From assembly GCF_009905615.1 (NCBI RefSeq), contig NZ_JAAAKW010000010.1, positions 62,001-126,000 on the forward strand: DNA of 64,000 nt. The letters are read 5' to 3'. This DNA is from Pseudomonas sp. SLFW. Its GTDB lineage: Bacteria; Pseudomonadota; Gammaproteobacteria; Pseudomonadales; Pseudomonadaceae. A model generated the notes under the pieces. It was not told the DNA's origin. It made no database searches and was given only the letters and a program-made list of their open reading frames with translations. This document shows positions 62,470 to 64,000 of this stretch, one piece after another (within the stretch, counting starts at the first letter, position 1; every line of letters begins with the position of its first letter). Made by a program: the position numbers and the translations under genes.

Positions 62470-63027
62470 TCACTTTTCGACCGCGATCACCGGAATGTTC
62501 TGATTGTCATTGCCCGATGCACGACTTTCCTTGCGCTCGCTGAGCCAATCGTTGATCTGACCGCCAAACTCCGGCGGCGCCTTGCGCCCTGTGCGGCGCG
62601 CGAGGTCGAGAATGGTCTGTTGCGCCAGCGCTTCCTCCATGCGTTTTTGCGCCGTCAGCATGGCTGCGTTGATCCCGCAAACGCCTTCTGTTGCCCAACT
62701 CGGCGCACAGCCGTCGAACACCGCGCAGCGTCCCCGGATGTCTCGGCAATCGAAGATCAGCTTGCGCCCATCGATGGCCGTCACGATGTCCAGCAGGGTG
62801 ATCTCGTCTGAAGGGCGGCCCAGCTTGAAGCCTCCGCGCACGCCCTCGGTCGCGACGACCAATTTGGCCTTCGCCAGTTTGGTGAACACTTTCGCCAGGT
62901 ATTCCTGAGGCACGCCCTGCAACTCGGCGAGGTCACGCACGCTCGCCTCACGGCTGTCGCCACGCTCGTCCACCAGATACAGCAGGCAATGAATACCGTA
63001 CTCGACACCGGCGCTGTAAAGAGACAT
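62470..63027 (-). CDS. Rrf2 family Fe-S regulator
   Basis: A protein of 185 residues. The N-terminal winged helix is MSLYSAGVEYGIHCLLYLVD with SVRDLAELQGVPQEYLAKVF. Cysteines that could ligate an iron-sulfur cluster lie in FDCRDIRGRCAVFDGCAP and VCGIN. It has more cysteines than IscR's three, resembling the branch that senses redox or NO. The ATG at 63027 follows GGAG. The divergent flavoprotein gene at 63393 is a plausible target. Confidence 0.85.
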   Translation of the reverse strand: MSLYSAGVEYGIHCLLYLVDERGDSREASVRDLAELQGVPQEYLAKVFTKLAKAKLVVATEGVRGGFKLGRPSDEITLLDIVTAIDGRKLIFDCRDIRGRCAVFDGCAPSWATEGVCGINAAMLTAQKRMEEALAQQTILDLARRTGRKAPPEFGGQINDWLSERKESRASGNDNQNIPVIAVEK

Positions 63028-63236
63028 TCGAATCTCCGACTGAATTGATCGTGCAGAAGCTAACAATTTGCGTGGATTACTGCAAGAAACAGCGCTTCCA
63101 GATGACCGGTGGCAGGCGATATTCGCTCGGTCGTGACAAAGTGGACGGCCGGTAATCTTCGTTAAATTACTAATTTATAACGTTTTTATTGAATATTTTG
63201 GCGAGGCAACGTCCCTCGATCTTGAAATACCGCTTG

Positions 63237-63277
63237 CTCAAAACAACTACGATCAATAGAGTCGTAGTTGTTTTGAG
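63237..63277. promoter_or_regulatory. Perfect 16-bp inverted repeat
   Basis: CTCAAAACAACTACGA and TCGTAGTTGTTTTGAG are exact arms around a nine-base loop (TCAATAGAG), in the divergent region between the Rrf2 gene and the flavoprotein gene. The arms are AT-rich and no T-run follows, so it is not a standard terminator. Confidence 0.7.
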
Positions 63278-63392
63278 GCGGCTGCAAACTCCGACTCATC
63301 CGAACCTTCACAGGTCTGCGTGGAGCGATTGCCTGCCATGGCCACTGCGACCCACCTTGAAAGCGGCTTGTTACTTTTTTTGGAGCACACAA

Positions 63393-64000
63393 TGAAAAAG
63401 CGAATTCTGATTATCGGCGCGGGTTTTGGTGGCATGTGGAGTGCGCTGAGCGCCACGCGTTTGCTGGACAAGCACGACCGCAATGACGTGGAAGTGACCG
63501 TATTGGCGCCGGAAGCGGTACTCGGTGTGCGCCCCCGTTTTTACGAGCAGGACGTGCATCAAATGCAGTCGCCGCTGGGGCCGTTGTTCGATGCAGTGGG
63601 CGTGACGTTCATCAAAGGCAAGGCCGACACCCTTGATGTGAATGGCAAATCGGTCAGCTACACCGGTGCCAACGGCGATAGAACTTCGATCAACTACGAC
63701 AAACTGGTTCTGGCCGCGGGCAGCCGTGTCGTGCGTCCGGCGTCGATTCCTGGCATTGAACACGCGTTCGACGTCGATGCGATGGCCGAAGCGATTCGTC
63801 TTGAGCAACACATCAAGGCACTGGCCAAACAGCCTGAGTCGGCCACGCGCAATACCGTGGTGGTGGCGGGAGGCGGCTTCACCGGCATCGAAACCGCCAC
63901 CGAAATGCCCGCCCGTTTACGCGCCGCGCTCGGTGCCGATGCCAACGTTCGCGTCATCATCGTTGATCGCGGTGAGAAAGTGGGTGCGGCGCTGGGCGAG
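63393..64000 (+). CDS. FAD-dependent NADH dehydrogenase-like protein (partial)
   Basis: The first 202 codons of a gene cut by the window end. The dinucleotide-binding start KKRILIIGAGFGGMWSALSA, the LVLAAGSRVVRP segment and a second Rossmann start VVVAGGGFTGIETATEMPAR indicate a pyridine nucleotide-disulfide/NDH-2-type flavoprotein. GGAG lies six bases before the ATG. The divergent Rrf2 regulator may control it. The rest of the sequence is needed to separate NDH-2 from other oxidoreductases. Confidence 0.82.

Overview
The window is GC-rich chromosomal DNA of a Pseudomonas species, most like the fluorescens/syringae side of the genus. Several gene blocks follow the order I remember from P. aeruginosa PAO1: gbuR-gbuA-symporter; fumC-DUF2059-bolA-trhO-dsbA-like-ABC-rbdA-tenA-like; mtaD-ubiG-mupP beside gyrA-serC-pheA-hisC-tyrA/aroA-cmk-rpsA-ihfB; and dsbG-tlpA-dsbD2 with a two-component system. 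In PAO1 these blocks are scattered. Interspersed REP-type palindromes (GGGAGC...TCGCGA) are also typical of non-aeruginosa pseudomonads. I see no rRNA, tRNA, CRISPR array, prophage, insertion sequence or plasmid backbone.

Layout. 1-9.5 kb: rmuC, an NCS1 nucleobase symporter with a sigma-54-like promoter, a 41-residue small protein resembling PA1414, a small acidic protein, a guanidinobutyrate module (Na+/solute symporter, gbuA, gbuR) and a DTW-domain tRNA modification enzyme. 9.7-21 kb: fumC with a flavodoxin-fold oxidoreductase, DUF2059, bolA, trhO behind an Anr/FNR-like box, a DsbA-like protein, an ABC exporter, an RbdA-like GGDEF-EAL protein, a TenA/PqqC-fold protein and a diguanylate cyclase. 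21.4-26.6 kb: SDR, mupP, ubiG and mtaD on the minus strand, diverging from mtnA. 26.8-38.8 kb: gyrA, then the aromatic amino acid supra-operon through cmk, rpsA, ihfB and a LapA-domain gene. 38.9-45.2 kb: a beta-CASP metallo-beta-lactamase nuclease, then a surface-polysaccharide block (phosphomannomutase, wbpL, wbpM) preceded by a JUMPStart/ops-like element. 45.4-48.7 kb: a ComEA-like protein, then an SDR and an extra FabF-type ketosynthase facing a TetR regulator. 48.8-54.4 kb: a second periplasmic disulfide system with its own divergent two-component regulator. 54.4-64 kb: transport, two more diguanylate cyclases, an SDR, a DeoR regulator, two DUF202 membrane proteins, an Rrf2 regulator, and a flavoprotein cut by the window end.

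How the genes work together. pheA, hisC, tyrA-aroA and serC supply aromatic amino acids, histidine and serine, and are co-oriented with translation and nucleoid genes (cmk, rpsA, ihfB). mtaD and mtnA belong to 5'-methylthioadenosine salvage. gbuA and its symporter point to use of guanidino compounds as nitrogen source, and the NCS1 carrier upstream is also probably nitrogen-regulated. Four GGDEF proteins make c-di-GMP signalling a recurring theme.

The most distinctive signals are regulatory rather than new protein machines. They are a 17-bp motif shared between the SDR-fabF promoter and the tetR promoter, paired 11-bp-period repeats between dsbD and its response regulator, the JUMPStart plus UUCG hairpin before the polysaccharide block, and palindromes at 38.8 kb and 63.2 kb. 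There are also two small genes, one of which (57758-57934) I cannot assign. I found no convincing new defence or biosynthetic system.
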